Source: Syngnathus acus (Eukaryota; Chordata; Actinopteri; Syngnathiformes; Syngnathidae). Taken from it: a stretch of 64,000 nucleotides of DNA. Location: the NCBI RefSeq assembly GCF_901709675.1, contig NC_051087.1, positions 5,165,001-5,229,000 of the forward strand. The letters run 5' to 3'. This document shows, piece by piece, positions 1 to 11,083 of the stretch (the first letter of the stretch is position 1; every line of letters starts with the position of its first letter). Below the pieces are notes generated by a model, which did not search any database, was not told the origin of the DNA, and saw only the letters and a program-made list of their open reading frames with translations. The position numbers and the translations under genes were made by a program.

Positions 1-221
1 GGGCTTATTGAGGTCCTCAAGCAAAGCCTCAACTACTAAATTGGACTGAAAAGGGCTGCACGCAGGCACTGGTTTCATCAGGGGGCTCTTTAGTTCGAGC
101 TAAAAGGGGGTCGAGAGGGCCTGTGTTCAAGAGTCATTTGAGGGAGGAAAAATGGTTTTATCATCTCATCCAATTCAAAGTCACTCTTGTTTGTCACTTT
201 AGGGCTGTTTAAGTGCCAACG

Positions 222-259
<38 letters not shown>

Positions 260-2030
260 ATTTTTAACTTAAATCAGTGTACTGAGGGGCAAGATGATAC
301 GGTCCCCATGACAACGGGATTCACACTTGAAAGACACTAGGAGCAACAAATTAAGACTGATTTGAATTTGATAATCAGCACCAATCCTCGTGTAAAAAAT
401 GCTAGGTTAAAATGTACCAGTCCAAATTGTAGCAGCACATCTAAATTGCGAGTGGGACCATTTTTTTAATGGGAGCCAATTTGGGTTTTCCCCAAGTCCT
501 CAGAATTTGTCGGTTAAATGGGCTTTTTCGTTTTCATTTTATTTAATTTTGTTAATTTTTTTTTTTTCCCCAGGGTGCACGAAACAATAAATAATGTTTT
601 AAAACGTACATATGGTGACCAGGGCACCAAACCAATCATTAAAAAAAAAAAAAAAAAGTCCCTTATACAATATGACCTTGTAAAGTGAAGTGTTTCTAAA
701 TACTTTACATGTTACCTGTTAAGATAATTGCTGAAAATTCTGGACTACTGAAAGTTGGCCATACGGCGTTAAATTGTTTTCCACTATTCCAGTATTCCTG
801 ATTTGTTCGGCGTGGCTAAAATGGCACCGCCCCATGTGTCATAAATTGTCCCACCCCAACTTTTTTAAAAACTTGAGTGCCTTTTTTCACATCTGTGGTT
901 TGCCAGAGGAATTTTGAGGTAGTTATTTATTAATAGGCCCATTTCTACCACAAAATAACTCAGTTCGCTCGTTAGCTAAGTAGCTATGTCTACCCAAAAA
1001 TGGACGCTACATTTGCTGACCAGCTCAGTGTCGTAATTTAAATTACCAAGTGAGAAGGTGTCTCACAAGAACAAAAGGCTTGTCAAAGTATTTGAATTTC
1101 TTGTTGAAACATTACATCTTTTTTTTTTATTTCTACGGCATTAATGGGGTTTGCATTGGTCGCTAAATGGGATTATAAGCGGGATGTTGCGAAAAAAAAA
1201 AAAGATGACCTCCATTAGAAGATTTCAAATTGTGTAGCAGGTCTGCTGAGTATCTCACTTCATCCACACACACACACACATTTGCAGCATTCCGCGTTGT
1301 GTATTCAACGTATGTGCAGTCTACAGGAATATTTTGGAGCTTAAAGACAAAATCAGCCAGATGACATTTTGGTGCAAGATGAGCACGTCAAACAGGTCGA
1401 ACCTGGTCCATAATCAAAGTGCCAAGACTGGGATTATTGGGATTACTGTAGCTGTTCAAATTTTAACTGATTAATCTTCCTCAATGTTTGATTTGTTTGT
1501 AATGTAAAAACACCAATTTCTCTTCTGGAAAGTTGACTTTTCTTCTTCTTCTTCCACCAGACCTCAAAAACAAAAGTGACCATGTTTGTCCAAAGCGTTC
1601 CAACAATTGAACACTAGGACAAATTAAAAAAAAAAAAAAAAAAAAATGTTTGTAACAGCCGTTTAAGCTACAAAGGTTTCTACATGATGTTTTGTACATT
1701 GATATTCAAATAATTATTGTACAGAATTGAAGAGCTCACCTTTTTATTTATTAGATAATTTGCTTTTCTCGTTCCTCTGAGCTGACGACACTTTTGTAAT
1801 GAAACAGGCTGGTGTTGTGTTTCTTTAAGCAACAAGCATGTATTGTTGAATCAAAGTTCCTGTTGTGTATGGGCGGGGTTGTTTGTAAAGAATTTAGTTC
1901 ACTTTGAAAGGGATTTTGTTGTTCATCTATAGCTGGGTTGGAAAATAGAGTATTTAAAATGTGCTTTGTACATTTTTCCAACTGAAACCTGTACCATACT
2001 TGTATAATAAAAAGTTTATTGTATTTTAAC
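1..2030 (+). other. Probable 3' UTR of an upstream plus-strand gene
   Basis: No convincing coding exon is present on either strand; open frames are short and interrupted by homopolymers. A canonical AATAAA at 2006-2011 on the plus strand is followed by a T/G-rich tail, as expected for a cleavage and polyadenylation site. The simplest reading is that this is the tail of a plus-strand gene lying left of the window. In human the same-strand neighbours of LRRC8E are EVI5L and MAP2K7, but nothing here identifies the gene. It could equally be ordinary intergenic DNA with a chance AATAAA. Confidence 0.35.
222..263. repeat. (GT)n microsatellite
   Basis: About 40 bases of GT dinucleotides with a short GC-rich interruption (GCGCGC). 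An ordinary vertebrate microsatellite, likely polymorphic in length. Confidence 0.9.
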
Positions 2031-2460
2031 GTTCATGTTTTTATATTGCAAAGCAACAAAATTCATTTTAACAGTTTCAACCCGTCAATTTAAAAAGAAA
2101 ACTAACACCAACAGAGGGAGACAAACTGCACTATATTGAACATATATATTGTGCAAAAATGTATATCTTTTGTTAATAACAACACTGAAAGAAAACTAAA
2201 GAAGTTATAATATGCCACAAACACTCATATTAACTTAAATATTTTTGTCAGCATTTTAATGTGACATTTAGTCTAGAAAATTGAAGGTGCTTTCTCCCTA
2301 AAACTATCACTTGACAACAAACGCAAAAGTAGAAATTGCAACTTGGCGGTTGTACAGATCTTTAAGCTTTTTTTGAGAATGCTATTTGACGTCTATCTAA
2401 ACCCGCTTTATTTTGAAATGTTTGATTCCGGTTATGTTTGACTCGATTGCTTTATTTTGA

Positions 2461-2585
2461 AGTGTCAGTCTGGATGTGCAGGTTTGTCGTGCAACTTGAC
2501 ACCGGTGCGCTCCTCCTTATGGCTCCATGAAGACGGCACCCCGAGACTTACCTGACACCACTGCGTGTCCTGTCGGCCGCAAAAG
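2461..2585 (+). promoter_or_regulatory. lrrc8e: lrrc8e 5' leader exon with two upstream ORFs
   Basis: A predicted non-coding first exon ends in a strong donor (AAAAG then GTAAGT) at 2585/2586, and the next exon starts after TTCTTCAG at 3309. The left boundary is not defined because the transcription start is unknown. The leader contains ATG at 2519 (three codons, then TGA) and ATG at 2527. The second frame runs through the splice junction for 26 codons and stops at 3328-3330, overlapping the lrrc8e ATG at 3327. Both upstream ATGs have weak start context (-3 is C and T), whereas the main ATG has A at -3. The exon itself is inferred from splice signals and phase. Confidence 0.55.
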
Positions 2586-3326
2586 GTAAGTCCAATATAA
2601 TTATATAAACTCTATATATTAAAGTTTGTGCATAGTAGTTAAAAAAAAATCGTTACAGTTTGTCAGGTTGTACGACTTGAAGATGGTGATTTCGCAATCT
2701 TTTTTTTTTGTAGTCGTGCACCTTAGATGATTGTCTCCTCAACATATCAACAGTTGAATTGCATCTAAATGCTGCTTAAATTGTAACTTCTCTCGCAATG
2801 TGTCAAGGATTATGCAAAGCACATGTTATCTCGACATGTTTCGTATGTGTGTGCAAGCCAAGTGAGAAAACTGGTGTCTGGCTGACACATTGTTGTCAAA
2901 CTGGTTGATCGACTCAGAATACACCTGACCCGATACTGCGGCTCCTGGAATTGTGTTGCACCAAACACGTGCTCTCGGTTCCGGGCTATAATAATAATTA
3001 TCTTAATACTTGGGTCATAATTTTTTTTATCTTTACTAGCAATGTTTTGAATCACATTTGAACGTTTATTATAGCTAAATAAATAAATGATGAAACGTGA
3101 TGTGTACCCATACATACGCACTGGAGTTTTCTTTTTTTGTTTGTTTTACAAATCTATACAAATATTATGTTTTATTTTGTTTTCCAAGAGGGAGTTCCTT
3201 CCCTACTGTCCAGTATTTAGCATCCAAATTTAAGCGACAGATGCCTAATTATGCAACGTGAGCCACGTGACATTGAAACATGACATTTCTCGCTCTTGTC
3301 TTCTTCAGTGTGGACCAGCAGCCAGA

Positions 3327-6300
3327 ATGATCCCAGTGGGAGAATTCCGAAACATCGGCATCGAGCAGAACTCCAAGTACCGTGTGCTCAAGCCGTGGTG
3401 GGATGTTTTCTCCGAGTACCTGTGTGTGGCCATGCTCATGATTGGAGTCTTTGGATGCACCTTACAGGTGAGCACCACTCAAAAATTGCTGAGCCGAATA
3501 ATAACAACACAATAGAACATAAATGGATGGATTCCTTCCACTGTAGTCTGACACACACACACACGCACACACCCATTCAAGGGAAACACCACACTTGTCT
3601 CAACTTGTCAGGTCGTACAAAATTTCAGAGAGGTCCAACTGATTCTTCACAACTGTAATGGTGTAATGTATAAGAATATCACACAGAAGTTATATTTCTT
3701 GTTCATATTAGATAATTTTTTTTTTTGGTTTGCTCTTAATGTAGCAGTACAAACTGATAACAAGCTTGCGGTATGTGCTGTAGTCTTTTCTTAATCGAAA
3801 ACAATTGTTTACTTTGGCGTACTTTCAGAAAGATGAACAAAATCAATATTTCTGTCATGAAGAATTATACCTGGAATAGACAAAAATAAAGCTTCCACTT
3901 CAGTTTTTTTAGTACTGGTACTAATTATGTAGTCTTGCGAAAGCTCAAGCTTTTCCTATCATTAGATGGAAAGTCTTTATTGTAGTGAGGTTGGGCCGCT
4001 GTTGTGGAAATAAATCTTGTAGTTCCCCATTCTTTTATTTTAGAGTCATTACGTTATTGCCGATATAAAGATTAGCAAAGGTTTTCGAGATGAAGGCAAT
4101 ATTCAAACATGCTCAAGTTGTTATGGTAAACTTTTAGCTACCATCGGCTAATTAAACCACTGTGATGTCGCAATTGGGGTAAATAACAAAAGATTTAATT
4201 GGCCCTTTGTTTTCACTCTTAATGCAATTGAAGGGCAAAGACTTTGAGTAGCACGTTGTTGGTCTTCGCCCACTAATCCTTCCGTCCGTTTTCTCCAGCT
4301 CACCCAAGATAAGATCGCTTGCCTGCCGAGTCAATTCACCAGTCCGACGCCAAGCGCCATCGACTGCAGCTACATCCGCAACTACGGCGAGAACCAGACG
4401 TGGGAAAGCCTCAATTTAAAACCGAGCCATCCCGTCATACGGGAGGTGCTCGGCCGCAAGAATAACTTGGACATCCACCAGTATGTCTTCATCAACCACT
4501 ACTGCTACGAGCGCTTTGTGCACTGGTATGCAAAGTACTTCCCGTATCTGGTGGTGATCCACACCATGATCTTCATGGTGACCAGCAGCTTTTGGTTCAA
4601 GTTCCCCGGAACATCCTCCAAACTTGACCTTTTTGTCACCATCCTGGGAAAATGCTTTGACTCCCCCTGGACCACCAGAGCCTTGAGTGAGGTTTCTGAG
4701 GAAAGAGGTGAAGAAAAATTGGTCAACTGGAGGAGAAGCACCATATCCAAAGATCCCGCGGAGAAGCGAACCGACGAGGAGGAGACCACCTTGCTTCAGC
4801 GATCCGCTTCGTGTAAATCCAATCCAGATAAGAAGACTCAAGAATCTCAGTCGGCTCCGTCTGTGTTGGATAAGAAGGAAGGAGAGCAGGCTAAGGCTCT
4901 GTTTGAGAAGGTGAAAAAGTTCCGAACTCACGTCGAAGAGGCGGACATCTTGTACATTATGTACGTGCTGCAAACGTCCCTCAAGGTCTTTAAGTTCCTT
5001 TTAATTATCATTTACACTGCGGCACTTTCTCCAAACATTGAGATCGTGGTACGCTGCTTGGTTCCTCCCGAGCTGACCGGTTTTGACATCTATTGCTGTA
5101 ACCACAACAAAGCTCATCTCTTCTCCAAACTGGCCTACTGCTACATTTGCTTTGTGGCCGTCTACGGGATTTTGTGCATCTATACTTTGTATTGGCAGTT
5201 CCACCGCCCTTTGAAGATCTACTCCTATGAGCACGTCAGGCTAGAGACGGGCATCAACGACATACCGGACGTGAAGAACGATTTCGCCTTCTTGCTCCAC
5301 CTGGTGGACCAATACGACGACCTCTACGCGAAACGATTCGCTTTCTTTCTCTCCGAGGTGAGCGAGAGTCGACTCCATCAGCTCAACTTAAACTACGAAT
5401 GGACCGCCAAAAAGCTGCGTGCCCGTCTGGCTAAGAATGCCAGCGACCGACAAGAGCTCCACCTGGTTCTGTTGCCAGGACTTCCCGACACGGTCTACGA
5501 GTTGTCCGAGATCGAATCGCTGAAATTGGAGCAGGTTAAAAACGTCTCCATCTCGCCTAACGTGGCGAAGCTGGAGAATCTTCGGGATCTGTCGCTTATC
5601 TACTGCAAAGCCAAGGTCCAGCTGCCCGCCTTAAACCACCTCAAAGACCAATTGAAGTTCCTGCGCCTGTGCTTTGAAAGTCTCGACGAGGTGCCCGAAT
5701 GGATGTACCACCTGCAACGACTGGAGGAACTGCATCTGAACGGCCCGCTTACCAACGAGGTGGCCCGAAGTGCCAACCTGGACTCCCTTCGAGAGCTCAC
5801 GGCACTGCGGGTCCTCACCCTGCGCTCCAACCTCACCAAGATCCCGACCAGCATCTCCGACGTCGCACAGCAGCTACAGCGTTTGAGCATCTACAACGAA
5901 GGCACCAAGATCCAAGGCTTCAGCAGCCTGAAGAAGCTAAGCAACCTGGTCTCGCTGGAGTTAGTGGGCTGTGAGTTGGAGCGCATCCCGAGCGCTGTCT
6001 TCAGCTTGAGCAATCTGCAGGAGTTGGACCTGAAGGAAAACAAGCTGACCACCGTGGAAGAGATCCTGAGCCTGCAACACTGCCAGCGGTTGGTGACCCT
6101 GCGCCTGTGGCACAACAAAATCACCTACATCCCCGATCACATCAGCAAGCTGCATACGCTGGAGACTCTGGACATCAGCTGGAATAAGCTACGAAAGCTT
6201 TCCCCGCGATTGTTCCACTGCACCAAGTTGAGGCACTTGGACGTCTCGCACAACCAGCTCACCGCCATCCCGCCCAAGGTGGGCATCCTGCAGGGTCTCC

Positions 6301-6590
6301 AGTTCTTCTCCGCTGCTTTCAACTCCTTAGAAACCCTCCCGGATGAACTGTTCTCCTGTAAAAGAATAAAGACTTTGAATGTGGGAAACAACTGCTTGTT
6401 CTACCTTAGCTCCAGAGTAGCCAACCTGGCCCACCTCATCCGACTGGAGCTCAAGGGGAACCGCCTGGACGGTTTACCTGTGGAGGTAGCGGACTGTCCC
6501 CTGTTGACCACCAGTGGGCTCGTAGTGGAAGAAAATCTTCTCGAGTTGTGGCCGTCACAAGCGCGCACAAGGTTGATGAGTAGTAGTTGA
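3327..6590 (+). CDS. lrrc8e: Volume-regulated anion channel subunit LRRC8E
   Basis: Coding exons are 3327-3467 and 4299-6590, phase 0, giving 810 residues (human LRRC8E is about 796). LRRC8 proteins form hexameric plasma-membrane channels (VRAC) that release chloride and organic osmolytes on cell swelling; E must combine with LRRC8A. The N-terminus MIPVGEF and the segment [12 protein letters not shown] are LRRC8 hallmarks. Membrane segments lie near residues 23-45, 130-150, 274-292 and 324-347. An acidic, lysine-rich intracellular loop separates the second and third. From about residue 400 to the end run leucine-rich repeats (for example [16 protein letters not shown]). The start is the first ATG of exon 2 and matches the family N-terminus. 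The choice of paralogue E rests on the N-terminus and on neighbouring 19p13-type genes; paralogues A, C and D are less likely. The start lies in an unusual uORF overlap. Candidate poly(A) signals are at 6965-6970 and 7680-7685. Confidence 0.9.
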
Positions 6591-7887
6591 GTTGATTCAA
6601 AGGGCCATCTTAGCTCATTTGGGATTTAGTTACACGTAGAATCTACAAGTGCATTTTCTGGGGGGCTCATAGTGTTTCCCACAGTGTCACATTGCCGCTT
6701 TTCAGGTGGCAAACAAGCAGAGTGAGACCGTGAAGGGAGCTTTTCTTTGCACGGAATAATACAGTTTGTGTTCTGTTCAACCAAACGGAGGAAGAAGACT
6801 GATTTCATACGTTCAAAACAAGTCAATAAGTTTCAGAAAGATGTGGTTGTACATTCATGGCTCTGATTTTGAAATATTTTTACTCATTACATATTACTGA
6901 GCAAGGTTTGCATTTTTTGTACTACCTCTACAGCATTTTACATTGAGTGAAATGTAGAAGAAAAAATAAACAAAATTATTCAGAACACAAAAAAAATTCC
7001 ACCACATTTTGTAATGTTTACCACAATTAACAGGATGTTATCGTTGTTGTTACTGCTGTTATCATTTTTGCACTAGCATCAAACTAGGACTTTTATGGTT
7101 GTTCACAGTCCAGACTGCGTTAGTCATGTTGTGACTTGTACGTGGAAAAGCAGGTCAGTTTGTAAACATACCTCAGAGTCAAGCAATGTGCCTGACACTG
7201 AACCTTAACATGAATTTTCTTGTTCTCTGCCGATTTCTTTTTTTTTTTTTTTTTAGTATTAGACGAGCAGTGAAAAGAATAATGTGCGATTATAACCGTC
7301 TTGTTTCCTTTGCTTCTTACCCATGTTTTTGAAATAAAATTACACCGGCGAGCGTATGCATGAGAAGGCGAAGGCAACAAAAGAACGAATCTTTTCAATG
7401 AACGAGAGTGAATGAATAACTTCCTAAAGTAATTTGTTCTTTTTTCAGTTCAGATGACTTCAACCAGTAGGTGTCGGTAACGCGCATTGAAGCTGGTGCC
7501 ACCTCGCCGTAAAACTAAACGAAGAAGAAAATGATTTAACACTTTATACTTTATAACAATTATAGTAGTTTTTAAATAACGTGTATGCATATATACGCCT
7601 AAATACTGTTATCCAATATATCTACTGAAATTTCACAATAGATTGCTGGTTTGAAATGTACTTTTATTATTATTATTTTAATAAACATTAAAACCCGTTA
7701 AAACTTGTCTGGTGTTTTATTCCTTGTTTTTATTTTTTTGGGCATGAAAACAAAGAGCTGACATTTGGTTAACTGCTTTATATGACAATATGTATGTGTT
7801 TTACGTTGTGTAATGTGTTGGTATCCCCCAAAATAAAGAGCAAGTAGTCAAATACACATTCTTGACACGTACAAAAAATGCATAAAG
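6591..7887 (+). other. lrrc8e 3' UTR and flanking DNA
   Basis: No coding exon seen. AATAAA occurs on the plus strand at 6965-6970. It occurs again at 7680-7685, where the following GT/T-rich stretch makes a good cleavage-site context, so the transcript may end near 6.99 or 7.70 kb. The rest is AT-rich, with one long A/T homopolymer near 7.24 kb. Confidence 0.5.
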
Positions 7888-8322
7888 TTATTAGGTACAC
7901 TAGGTACAAAATGGTGGTGTACTTAATGGAGTGTCCGTGTGACGTCACAGATTAACCAGCCAATCAGGAGGTGGGGGTGAGGGCGGGTGTGGCACTTTTC
8001 ACTTTCAGTTCAGCTTTGGCCATGATTTTTCCCTAATGAAGTGGCCTGTTATTAGGTACACCTGAAAATGGCGGCGTACCTAAAGGAGTGTCCGTGTGAC
8101 GTCACAGATCAAACAGCCAATCAGAAAGTGGGGGTGAGGGCGGGTGTGGCACTTTTCACTTTCAGTTAAGCTTTGGCCATGATTTTTCCCTAATGAACTG
8201 GCCTGTTATTAGGTACACTTGAAAATGGCGGTGTACCTAATGAAGTGTCTGAGTGATGTCACAGATCAAACAGCCAATCAGAAAGTGGGGGTGAGGGCGG
8301 GTGTGGCACTTTTCACTTAAAC
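7888..8322 (+). repeat. Three direct copies of a ~160-bp promoter-like repeat
   Basis: Copies begin with TTATTAGGTACAC at 7888, 8049 and 8206 (periods 161 and 157). Each opens with a small inverted repeat (TTAGGTACAC ... GTGTACCTAA). It then carries TGACGTCA (mutated to TGATGTCA in copy 3), CCAATCA, GGGCGGG and, in copies 1 and 2, TTTCACTTTC. Copy 3 is cut off at 8322 where a hAT-like terminus (CAGGGGTGTC) begins, which suggests insertion of a second element. No protein is encoded. It is probably a non-autonomous DNA transposon fragment; the family is not identified. Confidence 0.85.
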
Positions 8323-9669
8323 CAGGGGTGTCGACCTCCAGTCCTCGAGGGGCCGCGTTCCAATATGTTTTCCAAGTGACCCTCGTTAAGCGCACCTGCG
8401 TGAAAAGTTTTAGCTCATTTCATGTTCCGCAGGAGCTAAAACTTTTCACGCAGGTGCACTTAACGAGGGAATAACACGGACACTCCATTAGGTACACTGC
8501 CATTTTCAAGTGTACCTAATAACAGGCCACTTTATTAGGGAAATATCATGGTCAAAGGTCACAGGTGTCAAGCTCTAGTCCTCTGGGCCGCATTCCAACA
8601 TGTTTTCCAAGATTCCCTCGTTAAGCGCACCTGCGTGAAAAGTTTTAGCTCATTTCATGTTCCGCAGGAGCTAAAACTTTTCACGCAGGTGCACTTAACG
8701 AGGGAATAACACGGACACTCCATTAGGTACACCGCCATTTTCAAGTGTACCTAATAACAGGCCACTTTATTAGGGAAATATCATGGTCAAAGCTCACAGG
8801 TGTCAAGCTCTAGTCCTCTGGGCCGCATTCCAACATGTTTTCCAAGATTCCCTCGTTAAGCGCACCTGCGTGAAAAGTTTTAGCTCATTTCATGTTCCGC
8901 AGGAGCTAAAACTTTTCACGCAGGTGCACTTAACGAGGGAATAACACGGACACTCCATTAGGTACACTGCCATTTTCAAGTGTACCTAATAACAGGCCAC
9001 TTTATTAGGGAAATATCATGGTCAAAGGTCACAGGTGTCAAGCTCTAGTCCTCGAGGGGCCGCGTTCCAATATGTTTTCCAAGTGACCCTCGTTAAGCGC
9101 ACCTGCGTGAAAAGTTTTAGCTCATTTCATGTTCCACAGGAGCTAAAACTTTTCACGCAGGTGCACTTAACGAGGGAATAACACGGACACTCCATTAGGT
9201 ACACCGCCATTTTCAAGTGTACCTAATAACAGGTCACTGTATTAGGGAAATATGGTCAAAGGTCACAGGTGTCAAGCTCTAGTCCTCTGGGCCGCATTCC
9301 AACATGTTTTCCAAGATTCCCTCGTTAAGCGCACCTGCGTGAAAAGTTTTAGCTCATTTCATGTTCCGCAGGAGCTAAAACTTTTCACGCAGGTGCACTT
9401 AACGAGGGAATCACACGGACACTCCATTAGGTACACCGCCATTTTCAAGTGTACCTAATAACAGGTCACTGTATTAGGGAAATATGGTCAAAGGTCACAG
9501 GTGTCAAGCGCTAGTCCTCTGGGCCGCATTCCAACATGTTTTCCAAGATTCCCTCGTTAAGCGCACCTGCGTGAAAAGTTTTAGCTCATTTCATGTTCCG
9601 CAGGAGCTAAAACTTTTCACGCAGGTGCACTTAACGAGGGAATCACACGGACACTCCATTAGGTACACC
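8323..9669. repeat. Tandem array of 232-237-bp hairpin units (hAT-like)
   Basis: The landmark CGCACCTGCG recurs at 8391, 8626, 8861, 9098, 9330, 9562 and 9794, so periods are 235, 235, 237, 232, 232 and 232. The first six copies carry 35-nt inverted arms (first pair 8381-8415 and 8434-8468, one mismatch) around an 18-nt loop. The unit begins with a hAT-type terminus (CAGGGGTGTC at 8323, CAGGTGTCAAGC later). It also contains, in inverted orientation, the TTATTAGGTACAC ... GAGTGTCCGTG segment of the preceding 160-bp repeats. No transposase is present. The array probably arose by nested transposon insertion and then tandem amplification. Confidence 0.88.
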
Positions 9670-9986
9670 GCCATTTTCAAGTGTACCTAATAACAGGTCA
9701 CTGTATTAGGGAAATATGGTCAAAGGTCACAGGTGTCAAGCGCTAGTCCTCTGGGCCGCATTCCAACATGTTTTCCAAGATTCCCTCGTTAAGCGCACCT
9801 GCGTGAAAAGTTTTAGCTCCTGCGGTACGTGAAAATGACCAAAAACTTTTCACGCAGGTGTGTTTAACGAGGGTAACTTGGAAAACATATTGGAACGCGG
9901 CCCCGAGGACTAGAGCTTGACACCTGTGACCTTTGACCATATTTCCCTAATACAGTGGCCTGTTATTAGGTACACTTGAAAATTGC
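9670..9986. repeat. ~310-bp near-perfect palindrome closing the array
   Basis: The last unit turns back on itself. The left flank around 9672-9760 (CATTTTCAAGTGTACC ... GTCACAGGTGTCAAG) reappears in reverse complement at 9905-9985. The inner arms match around a short centre near 9828, interrupted by a small unmatched segment. Inside it, 9729-9927 looks like a complete foldback hAT element bounded by ACAGGTGTC and GACACCTGT. The palindrome marks the right edge of the tandem array. Confidence 0.8.
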
Positions 9987-10069
9987 TATGCTTTTAACAT
10001 GTACACGTTATTCTGATTATTCTTTATTATTTTAATTCCACTCATTTTTTTTGTTCTCACTATACTCTT

Positions 10070-10440
10070 ACAGAGTATTTTAAAATCCTAATCTGAACCC
10101 ATTTTTTGAACCTTAATCTTAATTTGAAACAATAACCTTATATTTAAACCCTATTTTTAACCCCTGACTTAAATTTGAAATCCCCTTATCCTAGCCCTAA
10201 CCCTTATAAAAAGTTTATAAAAAGTCCCCCCAAAAAATATTCCAAAAAAACAGCCCAAAAAAAACAGAAAAAAAAGTGTCCTAATAAAAAAAAAAAAAAA
10301 ACCTCCAAAAAAAGTCTTATACATGGTCATTTCTTCTTTTTAACAAGAAAAAAAGCATTACTATACGTGGTCATTTATTTTCTTTTTTTTTTACAAAAAA
10401 AACCCTTACTATACGTAGTCATTTTGTTTGGGTCAGGGGT
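10070..10440. repeat. Degenerate CCCTAA-like and A-rich low-complexity DNA
   Basis: Between 10080 and 10210 the motif AACCCTAA and its variants recur irregularly (CCTAATCTGAACCC, AACCCTATTTTTAACCCC, GCCCTAACCC). Then come A-rich homopolymers and two similar blocks with ACTATACGTGGTCATTT or ACTATACGTAGTCATTT at about 10350-10425. This looks like a decayed minisatellite or interstitial telomere-like repeat; no gene is seen. Confidence 0.6.
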
Positions 10441-10449
10441 CAAAGGTCG

Positions 10450-11083
10450 GGTTTTTTTTTAGTTTTGATATTGGTGTTATGGTGTCATTATTCACCACAC
10501 ATTGTTTGAGACCTGAAGTGAAACAAATGTACACAAAAAGCACACACAGCCGCTTGACTTCAAAAGTTTCTTTACTTTGTGCTTTCATATTCCAGCAGCA
10601 AACTGAACTCATACACTTGTGTATTAAAAGTATTAAATTCATGGTATAAATAACATTTTCAAAAAAATTCAAAGAATCATCACTGCTATGTCAACAACAA
10701 TAAATAATTTAAAGTCTAAATTCATCTAATTTCATGCGAGGAGGTTAAGTTCATTTTGCACCAATTCAAGTTTCATAACATTAAAAAAACAAGACAAACA
10801 AATCAAGTCAATTGTTCCAAACGAACGCAAAACACTGGGAGGGGATCAAACTAATGTGCACTCCCAATTCAAAAAGCAAACAGATAAATATGTTTTAGTC
10901 AATAAGGTGCCTACATTGCACTGTGCAAAACAACCAAAGGAAAAGTAGCTGCCAAGACCACATAACAAGTGCATCACATCACGTATGAACATCAAGCTAA
11001 GAAAAGGAAAACCTACGTACATAGATGCCAATAAATTCAAGTCACCAGGTTTTGAACAGAAAGTGGAACTCGCAAGACCCAGA
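10450..11083 (-). other. cdkn2d: cdkn2d 3' UTR region
   Basis: Immediately downstream (minus strand) of the cdkn2d stop codon. It is AT-rich with no coding exon. I could not find a canonical AATAAA on the minus strand here, so the transcript end is not defined; a weak AGTAAA variant lies near 10570. Confidence 0.4.

Noticed and set aside
9252-9690. Two identical 68-codon open frames
   Set aside because: They are the same frame in two copies of the 232-bp repeat unit, run through the hairpin arms and show no protein-like features.
8323-9986. CRISPR-like array
   Set aside because: The repeats are long (232 bp), contain transposon termini and occur in a vertebrate genome with no cas genes.
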